A stretch of DNA of 64,000 bases from Bacillus paramycoides (GCF_001884235.1 NZ_MAOI01000123.1:124001-188000), one strand, 5' to 3'. Positions 8,427-17,836 are shown, numbered from the stretch's first letter. Made by a program: numbers and translations. The notes: generated by a model from the sequence alone, not told the origin.

Positions 8427-9239
8427 CTATTTAACCCCTGCATCTTGCATAGACTCATTTTTCTCTTTCTTACCTTCTTTTATTTCATAATAATAAGAAG
8501 GTAATTCTATATTATGTTCTAAGAAATAATCCTCAATTAATGAAATAAGTTCTTTCAATGTTTTCAAACGAGCGTATAATTTATCATTACTCGCAATAAT
8601 ATTCCATTTAGCATTCGGCTTATTTGTTTCTTCAAACATGTCTTCCATTGCTTCGACATACTCATCCCATTTTTCACGATTTCGCCAGTCTTCATCTGTA
8701 ATTTTCCATCTTTTAAGAGGATTGTTCTCTCTTTCTTTAAATCGTTTCAACTGTTCGTCTTTACTAATGTGATAGAAAAACTTTCCTATTATGTAATGAT
8801 CATCTGTTAATAGCTTCTCGAAATCATTAATTTCACCATATGCCCTCGTCCACTCTTCTTTTGTGGCGAACCCTTCAACACGTTCAACTAATACACGACC
8901 ATACCATGAACGGTCGAATATAGTAATTTGCCCATATTGAGGAATTTTCCGCCAGAAACGTTGCAAATAATGATACCGTTTTTCATGAGGAGCAGGCGCC
9001 CCAATTGGATTTACTTGAAATCCACGCGGATCAAGATGTTCAGTTACTCGCTTAATCGCTCCGCCTTTACCTGCTGCATCCCAGCCTTCCATAACAAGCA
9101 TAACAGCTATTTTCTCTTCTTTTAAAATTTGCTGTAGTGCCAATAAGCGCATTTGATATTTTTCGAGTTTCTTATTGTACTTAGATTTGGAGTCCACCCT
9201 TTTCGTTAAATCTACTTTAGCAAGATGCTCTTTTTCCAT
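8427..9239 (-). CDS. Polyphosphate kinase 2 family (PPK2) phosphotransferase
   Basis: The 270-aa protein contains Walker A GWDAAGKGGAIKR (about 52-64), a conserved LDPRGFQV segment and Walker B/lid FDRSWYGRVLVERV, all hallmarks of PPK2. These cytosolic enzymes transfer phosphate between polyphosphate and nucleotides (NDP to NTP, or AMP to ADP depending on class). The short single-domain form fits a class I or III enzyme; class cannot be fixed by eye. Monocistronic with its own terminator. Confidence 0.9.
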   Translation of the reverse strand: MEKEHLAKVDLTKRVDSKSKYNKKLEKYQMRLLALQQILKEEKIAVMLVMEGWDAAGKGGAIKRVTEHLDPRGFQVNPIGAPAPHEKRYHYLQRFWRKIPQYGQITIFDRSWYGRVLVERVEGFATKEEWTRAYGEINDFEKLLTDDHYIIGKFFYHISKDEQLKRFKERENNPLKRWKITDEDWRNREKWDEYVEAMEDMFEETNKPNAKWNIIASNDKLYARLKTLKELISLIEDYFLEHNIELPSYYYEIKEGKKEKNESMQDAGVK

Positions 9240-9437
9240 AAAATAAATCCCCCTTATTATATGACAATGTTATTTTAACATATTTATTGGGAATTTTTTC
9301 ATATTCTTATTCCTTTTGACTAACGCTCGTACCTCTCCACCTGCATCTATCCTTTGGAAGTTAGACTCTTCTTTATATTAATAAATTAATCCCACTGATA
9401 TGCTTTTTAGCATCCTTTAGCAAGCATTTATTATTAA

Positions 9438-9581
9438 TCACAAAAACCAAACAAGGAAACTATGCCGAAAAACCTCTACCGCATACCATGGATTGAGTTC
9501 CAATAAAACACCAGCAATAAATATATACAAAAATAACAGTTGTAGAAAAATACCGCTTCCCATACTTGCTAGTTCCTTCAA
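9438..9581 (-). CDS. Small membrane peptide, hypothetical
   Basis: A 47-codon frame with TTG start preceded by GGAGGG seven bases upstream. It encodes one hydrophobic helix (IFLQLLFLYIFIAGVLLEL) then a polar stretch with NPWYAVEVFRHS. I do not recognise it. The good ribosome site is the main support; there is no conserved motif and it sits alone in a 430-bp gap. Confidence 0.4.
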   Translation of the reverse strand: MKELASMGSGIFLQLLFLYIFIAGVLLELNPWYAVEVFRHSFLVWFL

Positions 9582-9671
9582 TATACCCTCCCTCTAAATA
9601 GCATGGTATATTATCTCAAAAAGAGAAGATAATAACAAATAAATCCATTAAAGAATGGGAGCTCTCAAAAC

Positions 9672-10136
9672 ATGAAACGAAAAATAGTAACTCTCTTTAC
9701 GCTTATATGTTTAGCACTCCCGATGCAAGCTAGTGCCTACACATTTCAGTCGCTACCAATTGCATCAAAGTCTAAACAATGGTATATCGAAATTGACAAA
9801 TCTCATAACTCAAACAAGCAAGCGGTACAACCAAAACAAGGTGTATATGATACGTATAGTTTACTCGTAAAAAACATCGGTAATGATGTATCGAATGTAT
9901 CTGTGGAAATACTTGATAACACTCCTACATCTAAAGCTACCTTTAAACCTACTACATCAAATTCGAACGTTTCAAAAAGTCATACGAGCTTTGACTACAT
10001 GGTATTCCCATTAGACTTTAATAGCCATAATTTTAAAGTCGTTATTACTTGGGAAGAAACGACTTTCTCTTACAACGGTCATCCGGTAAATGAGAGTAAA
10101 AAAATGAAACAAACATTTGTATTTAATGAAGACTAA
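9672..10136 (+). CDS. Secreted hypothetical protein
   Basis: A 154-aa protein with a clear signal peptide (basic MKRK, hydrophobic core, probable cleavage after ASA near residue 22). The mature part is polar, with a beta-rich look and a repeated V-x-I pattern (SVEILDNTP, FKVVITWEE) suggesting a small immunoglobulin-like beta sandwich. I do not recognise a family. The GGGAG ribosome site is good. It ends at a bidirectional terminator shared with the convergent MFS operon. Confidence 0.75.
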   Translation: MKRKIVTLFTLICLALPMQASAYTFQSLPIASKSKQWYIEIDKSHNSNKQAVQPKQGVYDTYSLLVKNIGNDVSNVSVEILDNTPTSKATFKPTTSNSNVSKSHTSFDYMVFPLDFNSHNFKVVITWEETTFSYNGHPVNESKKMKQTFVFNED

Positions 10137-10161
10137 GTCCTAATTAGATTAGGGCTTAGTC
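10131..10161. terminator. Bidirectional terminator
   Basis: GACTAAG-CCTAA / TTAGG-CTTAGTC stem between convergent genes. Confidence 0.75.
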
Positions 10162-10310
10162 TTTATTTACAAAGCCAGATTGAATCGCTTCAGTCAATTC
10201 TTTTGCAATATCCATTTTCGTAGCATCCACACAAATTTTTTAGCCCAAATATGTACGGAAGGATCTTCATTAGACAAATGCTTAATTAAGATGAATCGAT
10301 TATATGCCAT
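10156..10310 (-). pseudogene. Small ORF inactivated by a 2-bp duplication
   Basis: Downstream of the MFS gene by 21 bp, ATG at 10308-10310 opens MAYNRFILIKHLSNEDPSV and soon hits a stop. A second frame then reads VDATKMDIAKELTEAIQSG to TAA at 10156-10158. Removing one GT from a GTGTG run joins the two into one 50-residue helical protein. Family unknown; it probably belonged to the MFS operon. Spacing of the GGGG site to the ATG is short, so expression may have been weak. Confidence 0.5.
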
Positions 10311-10331
10311 ATCCCCTTTTAGCCTACATAA

Positions 10332-11594
10332 TCAATCGAACCGCCGAATACTTGGTACAGACAATGCCATTACAATTGTTATGATTACTAAAATGGCTAG
10401 CGTTATAATTGTTATCTTGCCGCCTATTACAGTAGCTAACCATCCTACAACCACATATCCTAATGGTAATAAAGCGAAAGAACCTAACATATCAAGGCTT
10501 GCTACTCTACCAAATGCTTCTTCTGGTACAAGCTCTTGCAAACTCGTTTCCCAAATAAGTCCAAATATCATCATACCAAACCCTTCAATTGCCATTAAAG
10601 CTATTAAGGCAGGTGCCCAAGTAATGAAAGGCATAATTAAAAGTGCCAATCCGCTTATTAAAACACCGCCATAAGCAAGTAGTCCTCTCTTATGCCACTG
10701 CTGCTTCCCACCAAAAATTAGTGCTGCAATTACAGCTCCAGCACCAGAAGAAGCCATACCCAAGCCATACACGTAAGCTTCAAAATGATGATGAACATTA
10801 AACAACCATGGAATTAATACAACTATAATTCCTGCATAACAAATATTAACGAATGAAAAAACTAAAATTGTAATCCATAACCATGGATGACTTTTTAGAA
10901 CGAGGAAACCTTCCATAAAATCCTTTTTATAATTCACTTTATTTTTTTCTAGTTTCTGTACTTTATTAAACTTTATTTCTTTTAAAAATAATAAACATAA
11001 AAATGATAGCAAGTACGTTACTGCATCCAATCCAAACCCTATTCCAGCAGATGTAACTGAAACGATTAATCCTCCAAGAGCTGGTCCGATTAGTCGTATA
11101 CCTTGATTACTCATTTGCGTTAATGCGTTAGCTGCATTTCGAATTTCCGGTACAAATACTTTCGCTCTTACAGCTGAATACGCCGGTTGAAATATACCTT
11201 CCATAAGTCCATATAATGCAACGAGTACATATAATAGCGTAATCGTTAACAAATCCATAAATATAAGTGTTGCAAGTAATAGCATTAATATACAGCGGAT
11301 TATATCTGTAAATAACATTAATTTCACCCGGTCAATCCGATCCACGACTAATCCAGCAAACGGTAACGCAAGAATATTAGGAAGCATGTACATTGCCATA
11401 GTCATTCCCATTACAACTGTTGAACCAGTTAATGAATAAACAACGACAGGAAGAATCACCATCGTTATTGAACTACCCAAGGTCGAGAGTAATTGTCCGA
11501 TCCATAAAAACTTAAAGTATGGTGATACTTTAGCTGGTAATAATAATTTTCCAACATAACCTAACTTTTTCTCTGTTTGTATTTCTCCTTGCAT
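10332..11594 (-). CDS. MFS efflux transporter (MFS_3/DHA3 type)
   Basis: A 420-aa protein with about 12 membrane segments. The N-terminal FLWIGQLLSTLGSSITMVILPVVVY and the motif GLVVDRIDRVKLMLFTDIIR are typical of the DHA3 group that includes macrolide (Mef-like) and enterobactin exporters. A basic cytoplasmic loop (about 205-225) joins the halves. It starts after GGAGAGG. Substrate unknown; a short broken ORF follows it. Confidence 0.87.
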   Translation of the reverse strand: MQGEIQTEKKLGYVGKLLLPAKVSPYFKFLWIGQLLSTLGSSITMVILPVVVYSLTGSTVVMGMTMAMYMLPNILALPFAGLVVDRIDRVKLMLFTDIIRCILMLLLATLIFMDLLTITLLYVLVALYGLMEGIFQPAYSAVRAKVFVPEIRNAANALTQMSNQGIRLIGPALGGLIVSVTSAGIGFGLDAVTYLLSFLCLLFLKEIKFNKVQKLEKNKVNYKKDFMEGFLVLKSHPWLWITILVFSFVNICYAGIIVVLIPWLFNVHHHFEAYVYGLGMASSGAGAVIAALIFGGKQQWHKRGLLAYGGVLISGLALLIMPFITWAPALIALMAIEGFGMMIFGLIWETSLQELVPEEAFGRVASLDMLGSFALLPLGYVVVGWLATVIGGKITIITLAILVIITIVMALSVPSIRRFD

Positions 11595-11783
11595 ATCCCT
11601 CTCCTCTTTTCAAAAGACCTTAATCTCTAAAATTAAATACTGAAAATTCGTTCTTCATTGATTTTAATTATATCTGAAACTATTTACTTCTTGGTAAAAA
11701 TATCAAAAACATAAAGGAAAACATCATAATGATTCTATCACTCTTACATAATATGAAATATCACGTGATGAATATAAATAAAA

Positions 11784-11815
11784 AAGGTGTTTTCATATAT
11801 GAAAACACCTTTCCA
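11784..11815 (-). terminator. Terminator after the SLH-glucosaminidase
   Basis: AAGGTGTTTTCAT / ATGAAAACACCTT near-perfect stem with T-run in the leftward direction. Confidence 0.85.
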
Positions 11816-11817
11816 CT

Positions 11818-13227
11818 TTATAATTTTAAATTCTTCTTCAATGTCCAATATTTTTCCGGAGCATTTTCAAGTGAGAATTCTACCCAGCCATTTGGATCTT
11901 CACGATATACATTTACTTTTGTACCATTTTCTAATTTTCCAACTTCATTTTGTGTAACATTTGGTACACTCTTAATTGGGTTGTTAAACGGGAATGGAAC
12001 TTGATAGTAAGATCCTACCGATTGAACAGTAGCTGTTGCATCTTTTGCATAATCTTTATATGGAATTGCTTCACTTAATACCTCTACATTTAATGTATTA
12101 GGGTTTTTCGGTAGGCGTTTTACATTTTGATAATCTGCCTTATTAAAAGGTTTAATACGCTCCATAATATTAGCGATTTTGCCAGCCCATTCTTTATCAG
12201 TTGAGTACATAACGTTCATTGCAGGTAATGTGTAACCATTAAAATACCTAGCACCTTGTTCTAAATAGTTCTTTCTTACATAATCAGCATTGTATGAAAT
12301 ACTTAATCCGTAAGACGGTAAATATTTTGCATGTGCGAATGGATCCCAATCATACGCTCGTAGTCCAAATAAATTATGTTTACGATATGCAATTTCTGAT
12401 TTCCCGTATCCAGATTCTAAGATTGCATGTGCTGCTAAATATAAAGCGTTCACGCCATATTCATTTTGCGCTTTAATAAAATCTTGTCCAGTTCCAACAA
12501 GTGGACTGTCTGAATGATACTTTCCAATGAAATTATCAATCTCTTGTGCCTTTACGTTAGATGGTAATGTTACATCTAGATTAATATATGATGGTTGTTC
12601 AACCGGAATATCGTTTTTCACTTGCATTGCTTTATATAAAAGTTGTGCATAACTTTCACGCGTTAATACACCTGATGGATCAAATCCGCCAAAATTATTC
12701 CCTGCTGCTACACCATTAGATTGCAAAGCACTAATTGCATCTTTCGCCCAAGGAGTTGTATCTACATCATTAAATGTGTGTGGTGCTTTCACTTCTAATT
12801 TAAATGCTTTTTGCAAAATAACAGCCATTTCAGCACGAGTTAGAGAATCTTTCGGTCTAAACGTCCCTTTGCCATCACCTACAAAAATCCCCATATCCGT
12901 TAAAGTCAAAATTTCTTTTTGGAACATTGTTGTTCCTGCACTAATATCAGAGTATGGATTTTTATACTCGCTTTTCGCTTCTGGTTTTAATGCACGATAC
13001 ATTAATGCTGCCACTTGTTCACGAGTTACAACATCACCAAATCCAAACTTACCATTATCATACCCTGCAATAATATCTTTTGACGTTAAATTTGTAATTG
13101 CTTCATATGACCAATGCCCTTTCGGAACATCAGGAAATTCTTTTTCAGCTGCAAATGCAGCTGCTGGAGCCATCACTACTTGAAGTGCGACTGTCGCTGC
13201 TAAAACATTAGTAATAACTTTTTTCAT
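11818..13227 (-). CDS. bslO: S-layer-associated N-acetylglucosaminidase (BslO type)
   Basis: The 469-aa precursor has a signal peptide (cleavage after AFA near 27), three SLH repeats (about 30-200; [14 protein letters not shown] is the first) that bind pyruvylated secondary wall polymer, and a glucosaminidase domain (about 225-375) with [16 protein letters not shown] holding the catalytic Glu. A C-terminal SH3-like region (about 395-469) follows. In B. anthracis BslO, an enzyme of this design, cuts peptidoglycan at septa for cell separation. The symbol rests on architecture and the aspartokinase neighbourhood as I remember it, not on alignment. Confidence 0.85.
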   Translation of the reverse strand: MKKVITNVLAATVALQVVMAPAAAFAAEKEFPDVPKGHWSYEAITNLTSKDIIAGYDNGKFGFGDVVTREQVAALMYRALKPEAKSEYKNPYSDISAGTTMFQKEILTLTDMGIFVGDGKGTFRPKDSLTRAEMAVILQKAFKLEVKAPHTFNDVDTTPWAKDAISALQSNGVAAGNNFGGFDPSGVLTRESYAQLLYKAMQVKNDIPVEQPSYINLDVTLPSNVKAQEIDNFIGKYHSDSPLVGTGQDFIKAQNEYGVNALYLAAHAILESGYGKSEIAYRKHNLFGLRAYDWDPFAHAKYLPSYGLSISYNADYVRKNYLEQGARYFNGYTLPAMNVMYSTDKEWAGKIANIMERIKPFNKADYQNVKRLPKNPNTLNVEVLSEAIPYKDYAKDATATVQSVGSYYQVPFPFNNPIKSVPNVTQNEVGKLENGTKVNVYREDPNGWVEFSLENAPEKYWTLKKNLKL

Positions 13228-13278
13228 AATTTTTTAACACGTTATGTATATGCTTGTCCCGTGTTAACTTGCCTCCCT
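13228..13278 (-). promoter_or_regulatory. Hairpin separating Shine-Dalgarno from start codon of the SLH-glucosaminidase
   Basis: No ribosome site lies directly upstream of the ATG (13225-13227). A strong AGGGAGG occurs at 13272-13278, 44 nt upstream. Between them TTAACACG (13234-13241) pairs perfectly with CGTGTTAA (13260-13267). Folding this 34-nt hairpin leaves only 10 unpaired nt between AGGGAGG and ATG, a near-normal spacing. Confidence 0.6.
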
Positions 13279-13436
13279 TTATAATAAAATTTTCCCTATC
13301 AAACTAACAAACTCTTAATTAGTCAACAGTAAAAGTATACGTGATAAAAATAAACTAATCTACCATTATTTTATTTATAATCAGCATAATACGATATATC
13401 TTTTTATTCCGATACAAAATTACATAAATTTATATA

Positions 13437-13471
13437 AAAAGCCCATCTCTATATAGACGATGGGCTTAGCA
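13437..13471 (-). terminator. Terminator after the amidase remnant
   Basis: GCCCATC / GATGGGC stem with A/T flanks. Confidence 0.7.
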
Positions 13472-13490
13472 ATAGATGATTTTTATTTAG

Positions 13491-13797
13491 CTAAACGATA
13501 CTTTGAAACATTGAAACATTGAAACCTTTCCACTCATAATAATCTAAAATACCAGCATAAATTGCCTCTGTAGCAATTTGTCTTCCTGATTCTGAAGCCA
13601 ACTTCTCATAATCTGCACTATTATCTAAAAATGCTAGTTCAGTTAATACTGCGGACATCTCATTTTCTCTTATTACATAAAGGTTTTCTTTCACACTACA
13701 ATCTCTTGTATCTAGAGCTTAAACTGGTCGTTTTTGTATTTTTTCTGCTAACATACGACTATCTTTTTCATGTTCAATTATTATTGTATATTTTGGA
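13491..13797 (-). pseudogene. Remnant of an N-acetylmuramoyl-L-alanine amidase (Amidase_3)
   Basis: The frame contains the amidase C-terminal signature RENEMSAVLTELAFLDN followed by ADYEKLASESGRQIATEAIY. Upstream in the same frame, HEKDSRMLAEKIQKRPV is followed by an in-frame TAA and then DTRDCSVKENLYVI; these match the usual DSxxLAxxI...RDRGVK-x-NLYVIRE layout. The N-terminal half with the first zinc ligands is absent. This is a dead gene fragment next to the S-layer murein hydrolase. Confidence 0.8.
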
Positions 13798-13823
13798 ATA
13801 TAAAATTATATTTAAACTATAAA

Positions 13824-13850
13824 AAGCTTGGACATCTCTCCAAGCTTTTC
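13824..13850 (-). terminator. Terminator after yndJ
   Basis: AAAGCTTGGA / TCCAAGCTTT stem next to the stop codon of the 541-aa gene. Confidence 0.85.
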
Positions 13851-15476
13851 TTATTTCTTCTCTATTTTCTTAATATCATAATAAATCTCTAAAAACTCAA
13901 TTCCGAATATCCACATTCTATGGTGAGCTTTTAGCATTAGATCCCCGTCATCTTTAATAATAAAAGTTTCTGCTAATGGTAAACGTAGTGTAAAGAAACG
14001 AGTATGTAAGTAAATCCCTTCATCTCCCTTACCACTATTTCTTAGCTTACTAGTAATAATTAAGCGGTTAGCATCATTGTACAATTTCAAAATACCAGTC
14101 ATATTCGAATACGGTAAAGGCAATGCGATATTCATGTATGTCTCTTTCTCGTGTGTATATGTTGAATAAAGAGCTACAAAAATAGACTCTCCTGCTTCAT
14201 TTTTTCTTAGCCAGGCTCTTACGTTTTCTCTTCCATCACTTTCATCTTTTACACTAACGATAGAGCCTTGCATCTTTTCCCACTTACCGCCCATCCCTAA
14301 ATGAATTTGCGCTACACGCTTACTCATTTTTTCATAACAAAATGCAAATGGACGGAACCAACGTGCCCAGTTAATATTCGCTTGCAACTGATACTCTCTC
14401 GTATTCTCATAAAAATGAATAATACTTAAAGGAACCTTCATTCCATCAAATGTGTCACTATGAAAATCATTCATTTTATCAACTAGACCACTGTATTGCT
14501 TGCTATCTACTACGCTTTGATTATGTAAAAAACTCTCTCCAACTGTAGAATCCCCTCTTAATTGGCTCATTGGTTTCCCATAGTACTTATAATTCAGAGT
14601 ACTCTTTTCAATCATCCAACCGAGAAAAGCCGGTAATGCAACTCCAACTCCATTTACAACTCCGTGAATCCAAACCATTTGTGCAATTGTAATCGTCATT
14701 ACTTGTTTGAAATTCCCGTATGAATATACAAGTGAAAACATAATTGTTACCATAAGCGTACTAGATGAAATAGTAAGGAGAACCTTTGCACTTATTACAT
14801 TGAATTTCGCTTTCCAAACGTAAATCCCATATCCATAAATGGCGCATAAATATATGAACACTGCAAAGAATTCAAATACCCTCGAATACGTAATTCCTAT
14901 CGCAACTGTCATAGGAGAAACAACGATGATAAACATAATAACGTCATATAATTTACTTCTCTTTTCTCTTTTCCTTCCAAGTAAACCAGCCAATAACGGC
15001 AATAAAAATGCCGAGTAATGAAAATGTGCAGCTGTGAGTAATACTATGTCAGAGCTAAAATGCATAATTGGAAGTTTCACTACAGAAGCAAAAAACCAAA
15101 AACCACCTAAAAACAAATAAATAAACGCACTATCTATAGCTGTTTCTTCAAAAGGCCTCCATCCTCTTTCTAGCAATTTAATAACACCAAATAATGCAAT
15201 AATCCCTGTATACATAAACCAAAAGAACGCAAAGATGAAATGATTTGTTATGAAAGCTAGCATCGCACTAACTGCTGCTATTGGATATAGGAACGATACA
15301 AATTTATAAAATAATACATACGATCCATTTCTTGTTTTTTTATCAATAATACAAAATGACATCGGTATGAATAACAAAATAGATAATAGTATAATTGCTT
15401 CAACAGGATTTAAATTCGACCACTCGCCTATTAGAAATATAATATAACAAGCAAGTCCAAATATTATATTCTTCAT
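13851..15476 (-). CDS. yndJ: YndJ-like integral membrane protein
   Basis: A 541-aa protein whose first 300 residues form about nine membrane helices, with a conserved AAHFHYSAFLLPLLAGLLG stretch, followed by a soluble C-terminal half (about 330-541). Length and layout match B. subtilis YndJ; the function of the family is unknown. It lies 5 bp downstream of the fused yndG/yndH-like remnant, reproducing the yndG-yndH-yndJ order as I recall it. YndJ itself looks intact. Confidence 0.8.
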   Translation of the reverse strand: MKNIIFGLACYIIFLIGEWSNLNPVEAIILLSILLFIPMSFCIIDKKTRNGSYVLFYKFVSFLYPIAAVSAMLAFITNHFIFAFFWFMYTGIIALFGVIKLLERGWRPFEETAIDSAFIYLFLGGFWFFASVVKLPIMHFSSDIVLLTAAHFHYSAFLLPLLAGLLGRKREKRSKLYDVIMFIIVVSPMTVAIGITYSRVFEFFAVFIYLCAIYGYGIYVWKAKFNVISAKVLLTISSSTLMVTIMFSLVYSYGNFKQVMTITIAQMVWIHGVVNGVGVALPAFLGWMIEKSTLNYKYYGKPMSQLRGDSTVGESFLHNQSVVDSKQYSGLVDKMNDFHSDTFDGMKVPLSIIHFYENTREYQLQANINWARWFRPFAFCYEKMSKRVAQIHLGMGGKWEKMQGSIVSVKDESDGRENVRAWLRKNEAGESIFVALYSTYTHEKETYMNIALPLPYSNMTGILKLYNDANRLIITSKLRNSGKGDEGIYLHTRFFTLRLPLAETFIIKDDGDLMLKAHHRMWIFGIEFLEIYYDIKKIEKK

Positions 15477-15481
15477 TTCAT

Positions 15482-16026
15482 TTATTTCCTTTCCACAAAT
15501 GTTCCCTTATATGAAAATAGTGAACCAATTAACGAATTTCGTACTTGTACATGAATTCGAAAACATTGTAGTGCGTCATCATATCTTTCAATAATTTTTG
15601 CCTCTCCGTATAAAAATTTTGGTAACGGAATTTTTATACCAAACATAAAAAACCATTGCTTCTTTGAAGAAATATGCATTGCCCCTGCCTCATCAATATG
15701 AAAATTCAATGTAGAAACGAGTAAATGTGGTTCACCAAAATAATCTACAATTTCTTTTCCCTCCTCATCCAACTGCATAACGGCGTTAAAATATCTTTTC
15801 TTATTTTACCTATCGATTCCCCTTCTCCAGCTATTTCAAGGCCAAAACCAATCTTTGTTTTATATAAAAACTTCTGTGGTTCTCCTTCTTTTTTCTCTAA
15901 ATACGAAATTTCAGTAAAACGAGCATCCCACTCTGTATGTATGTCTGGTTGCTGCGTATATTCCCATAATTTCTCCATTGTTGTTTTCATTTCTGTCACA
16001 ACATAAATAGGCTTTTTCCTTTTCAT
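15482..16026 (-). pseudogene. Fused, frameshifted remnant of yndG/yndH-like genes (SRPBCC + DUF4166)
   Basis: From ATG 16026 (with AGGAGGTGG) the first 78 or so codons read as the N-terminal half of an SRPBCC/START-like protein (LWEYTQQPDIHTEWDARF, FGLEIAGEGESIGKI). This breaks near 15790. Another frame then gives RYFNAVMQLDEEGKEIVDYF through to SYKGTFVERK, the C-terminal half of a DUF4166 protein. The end of the first gene and the start of the second are missing, so a deletion with frame mismatch fused them. Neither product is complete. Confidence 0.75.
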
Positions 16027-16141
16027 TCTTCCACCTCCTATGCACTATATTTTTAATGTACAGGCAATGAATTGATTTTGCTACATTTTTCACAAACTAG
16101 CTCAATGAAAAGAAAGAATTTTTAAAAAACACATAAAACAC

Positions 16142-16402
16142 TTGATTCCCTGAAAAATTTAAATTATTATAAAACAAATGTTACCAACAACTTTATAATT
16201 CAAACACTCTCGCCTAAAACGTGAGATAGAGGTTGCAATACTTATGAGTATTCTAAAGGAGACACAGAGATGTCTATGAGTTTAGAAGAAAGGAAGTGTT
16301 GCCGAAATTGATAAATTTCTCTGCATTTATCGATTGGGGCTGTTTTCGAATAGAAACAGAACTGTCATATGTACAGACGTGTACATATGAAGAGCTATCT
16401 AC
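16142..16402 (+). promoter_or_regulatory. Promoter and lysine riboswitch (L-box)
   Basis: Promoter -35 TTGATT (16142-16147), 17 bp, -10 TATTAT (16165-16170). The aptamer (about 16217-16402) shows the L-box signatures GAGATAGAGGTTGC, TAAAGGAGA, AGAAGAAAGG, TTGCCGAAAT, TTGGGGCTG and AACTGTCATA, closed by GATAG/CTATC. Lysine binding should favour the downstream terminator and switch off aspartokinase. Confidence 0.95.
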
Positions 16403-16487
16403 AAAAAAGAGATATCATTTTTATGATATTCCTTTTTTGGCGGTTTTTTTATTAGCTCCGTTTTCTGTTTCCCTTTTCCTGTAACAG

Positions 16488-16520
16488 CACCATCCTCACT
16501 TATTTGAGATGGTGTTTTTT
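16488..16520 (+). terminator. Lysine riboswitch expression-platform terminator
   Basis: CACCATC...GATGGTG stem followed by TTTTTT, about 85 bp before the aspartokinase start. Confidence 0.85.
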
Positions 16521-16606
16521 GTTTGTCTTTCTGGTAACTACAGGGATATTGGGATTTGTATATGTCCTAACCTATTCTTAAAAATGGACGAAAGAAGGAA
16601 TTCGTA

Positions 16607-17836
16607 ATGGAAACAATTGTTCAAAAATTTGGTGGTACTTCTGTCGGAAGTATTGAACGTATTCAACATGTAGCAAATTTAATTATTGAAGAATATGAAC
16701 GAGGTCATAGCGTTGTATCTGTCGTTTCAGCAATGGGGAAAAATACAGATGAACTTGTAGCACTCGCCAATGCTATTACGGAAAGTCCAAGTAAACGTGA
16801 AATGGATATGCTTCTATCTACAGGAGAACAAGTAACCATTTCTTTATTAACAATGGCACTACAAACAAAAGGTTATAACGCAATTTCATTAACAGGATGG
16901 CAAGCTGGTATTACGACAGAATCTGTACATAGTAGTGCACGGATTACTGACATTAACACTGAGCGTATTCAGTCCTATCTTACTGAAGGCACGATTGTTA
17001 TAGTCGCTGGTTTCCAAGGAATCAGTGAAGAAAATGAAATTACAACTCTTGGCCGCGGTGGTTCCGATACAACTGCTGTCGCATTAGCCGCTTCACTAAA
17101 AGCAAAAAAATGTGATATTTATACGGACGTGACAGGTGTGTACACGACTGACCCACGCGTAGTACTAGATGCTTATAAATTAGATGAAATTTCTTATGAC
17201 GAAATGTTAGAGCTCGCAAACCTCGGCGCTGGCGTATTACACCCGCGCGCTGTTGAATTTGCTAAAAATCATAACGTAGTTTTAGAAGTACGCTCAAGTA
17301 TGGAACAAGAAAACGGAACAATTGTAAAAGGAGAATGTAACATGGAACAACAATCAATCGTAAAAGGTATTGCATTTGAAGATAATATTACACGCGTCAC
17401 AATCAAAGGATTAGAACAAGGTTCACTTTCAACTGTTTTCTCTACATTAGCAGCAGCACATATTAATGTAGATATTATTATTCAAAGCATTACAAATGAA
17501 GGAACTGTTCACCTCTCCTTCTCAATCCATTCTAATGATTTAAGAGAAACATTAGAGGTGTTAGAACAAAATCAAGAAACACTTCACTATGAATCTGTAG
17601 AATATGAAAATCATTTAGCAAAAGTATCAATTGTAGGATCTGGTATGGTATCTAACCCAGGTGTTGCTGCGAATATGTTCACTACTTTAAAAGAAGCAGG
17701 TATTCATATTAAAATGGTAAGTACATCTGAAATTAAAGTATCGGTTGTCATTGACCGAATTCACTTAGTAGATGGTGTTGAAGCGCTTCATCAATCATTT
17801 ATGGCGAAAATTGAGCCTTTAGTGCAAATGGGCTAA
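16607..17836 (+). CDS. lysC: Aspartokinase, lysine-sensitive (LysC type)
   Basis: The 409-aa enzyme phosphorylates aspartate, the first step to diaminopimelate/lysine, threonine and methionine. The N-terminal kinase domain starts KFGGTSVGS and contains GRGGSDTTAVALAASL (about 150-165) and TTDPR; two ACT domains follow (about 265-335 and 345-405). Length matches B. subtilis LysC. It is preceded by an L-box, so lysine represses transcription. An internal in-frame start at 17342 probably gives the regulatory beta subunit. Confidence 0.95.
   Translation: METIVQKFGGTSVGSIERIQHVANLIIEEYERGHSVVSVVSAMGKNTDELVALANAITESPSKREMDMLLSTGEQVTISLLTMALQTKGYNAISLTGWQAGITTESVHSSARITDINTERIQSYLTEGTIVIVAGFQGISEENEITTLGRGGSDTTAVALAASLKAKKCDIYTDVTGVYTTDPRVVLDAYKLDEISYDEMLELANLGAGVLHPRAVEFAKNHNVVLEVRSSMEQENGTIVKGECNMEQQSIVKGIAFEDNITRVTIKGLEQGSLSTVFSTLAAAHINVDIIIQSITNEGTVHLSFSIHSNDLRETLEVLEQNQETLHYESVEYENHLAKVSIVGSGMVSNPGVAANMFTTLKEAGIHIKMVSTSEIKVSVVIDRIHLVDGVEALHQSFMAKIEPLVQMG
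17342..17836 (+). CDS. Aspartokinase beta subunit from internal in-frame start
   Basis: AAAAGGAG, eight bases and ATG (17342-17344, Met246 of LysC) form a translation start as good as that of a normal gene, inside the reading frame. The product of 164 residues would hold the two ACT domains. In B. subtilis aspartokinase II the alpha and beta subunits arise in just this way from overlapping in-phase starts. Presence of the start is seen; its use is inferred. Confidence 0.8.
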   Translation: MEQQSIVKGIAFEDNITRVTIKGLEQGSLSTVFSTLAAAHINVDIIIQSITNEGTVHLSFSIHSNDLRETLEVLEQNQETLHYESVEYENHLAKVSIVGSGMVSNPGVAANMFTTLKEAGIHIKMVSTSEIKVSVVIDRIHLVDGVEALHQSFMAKIEPLVQMG

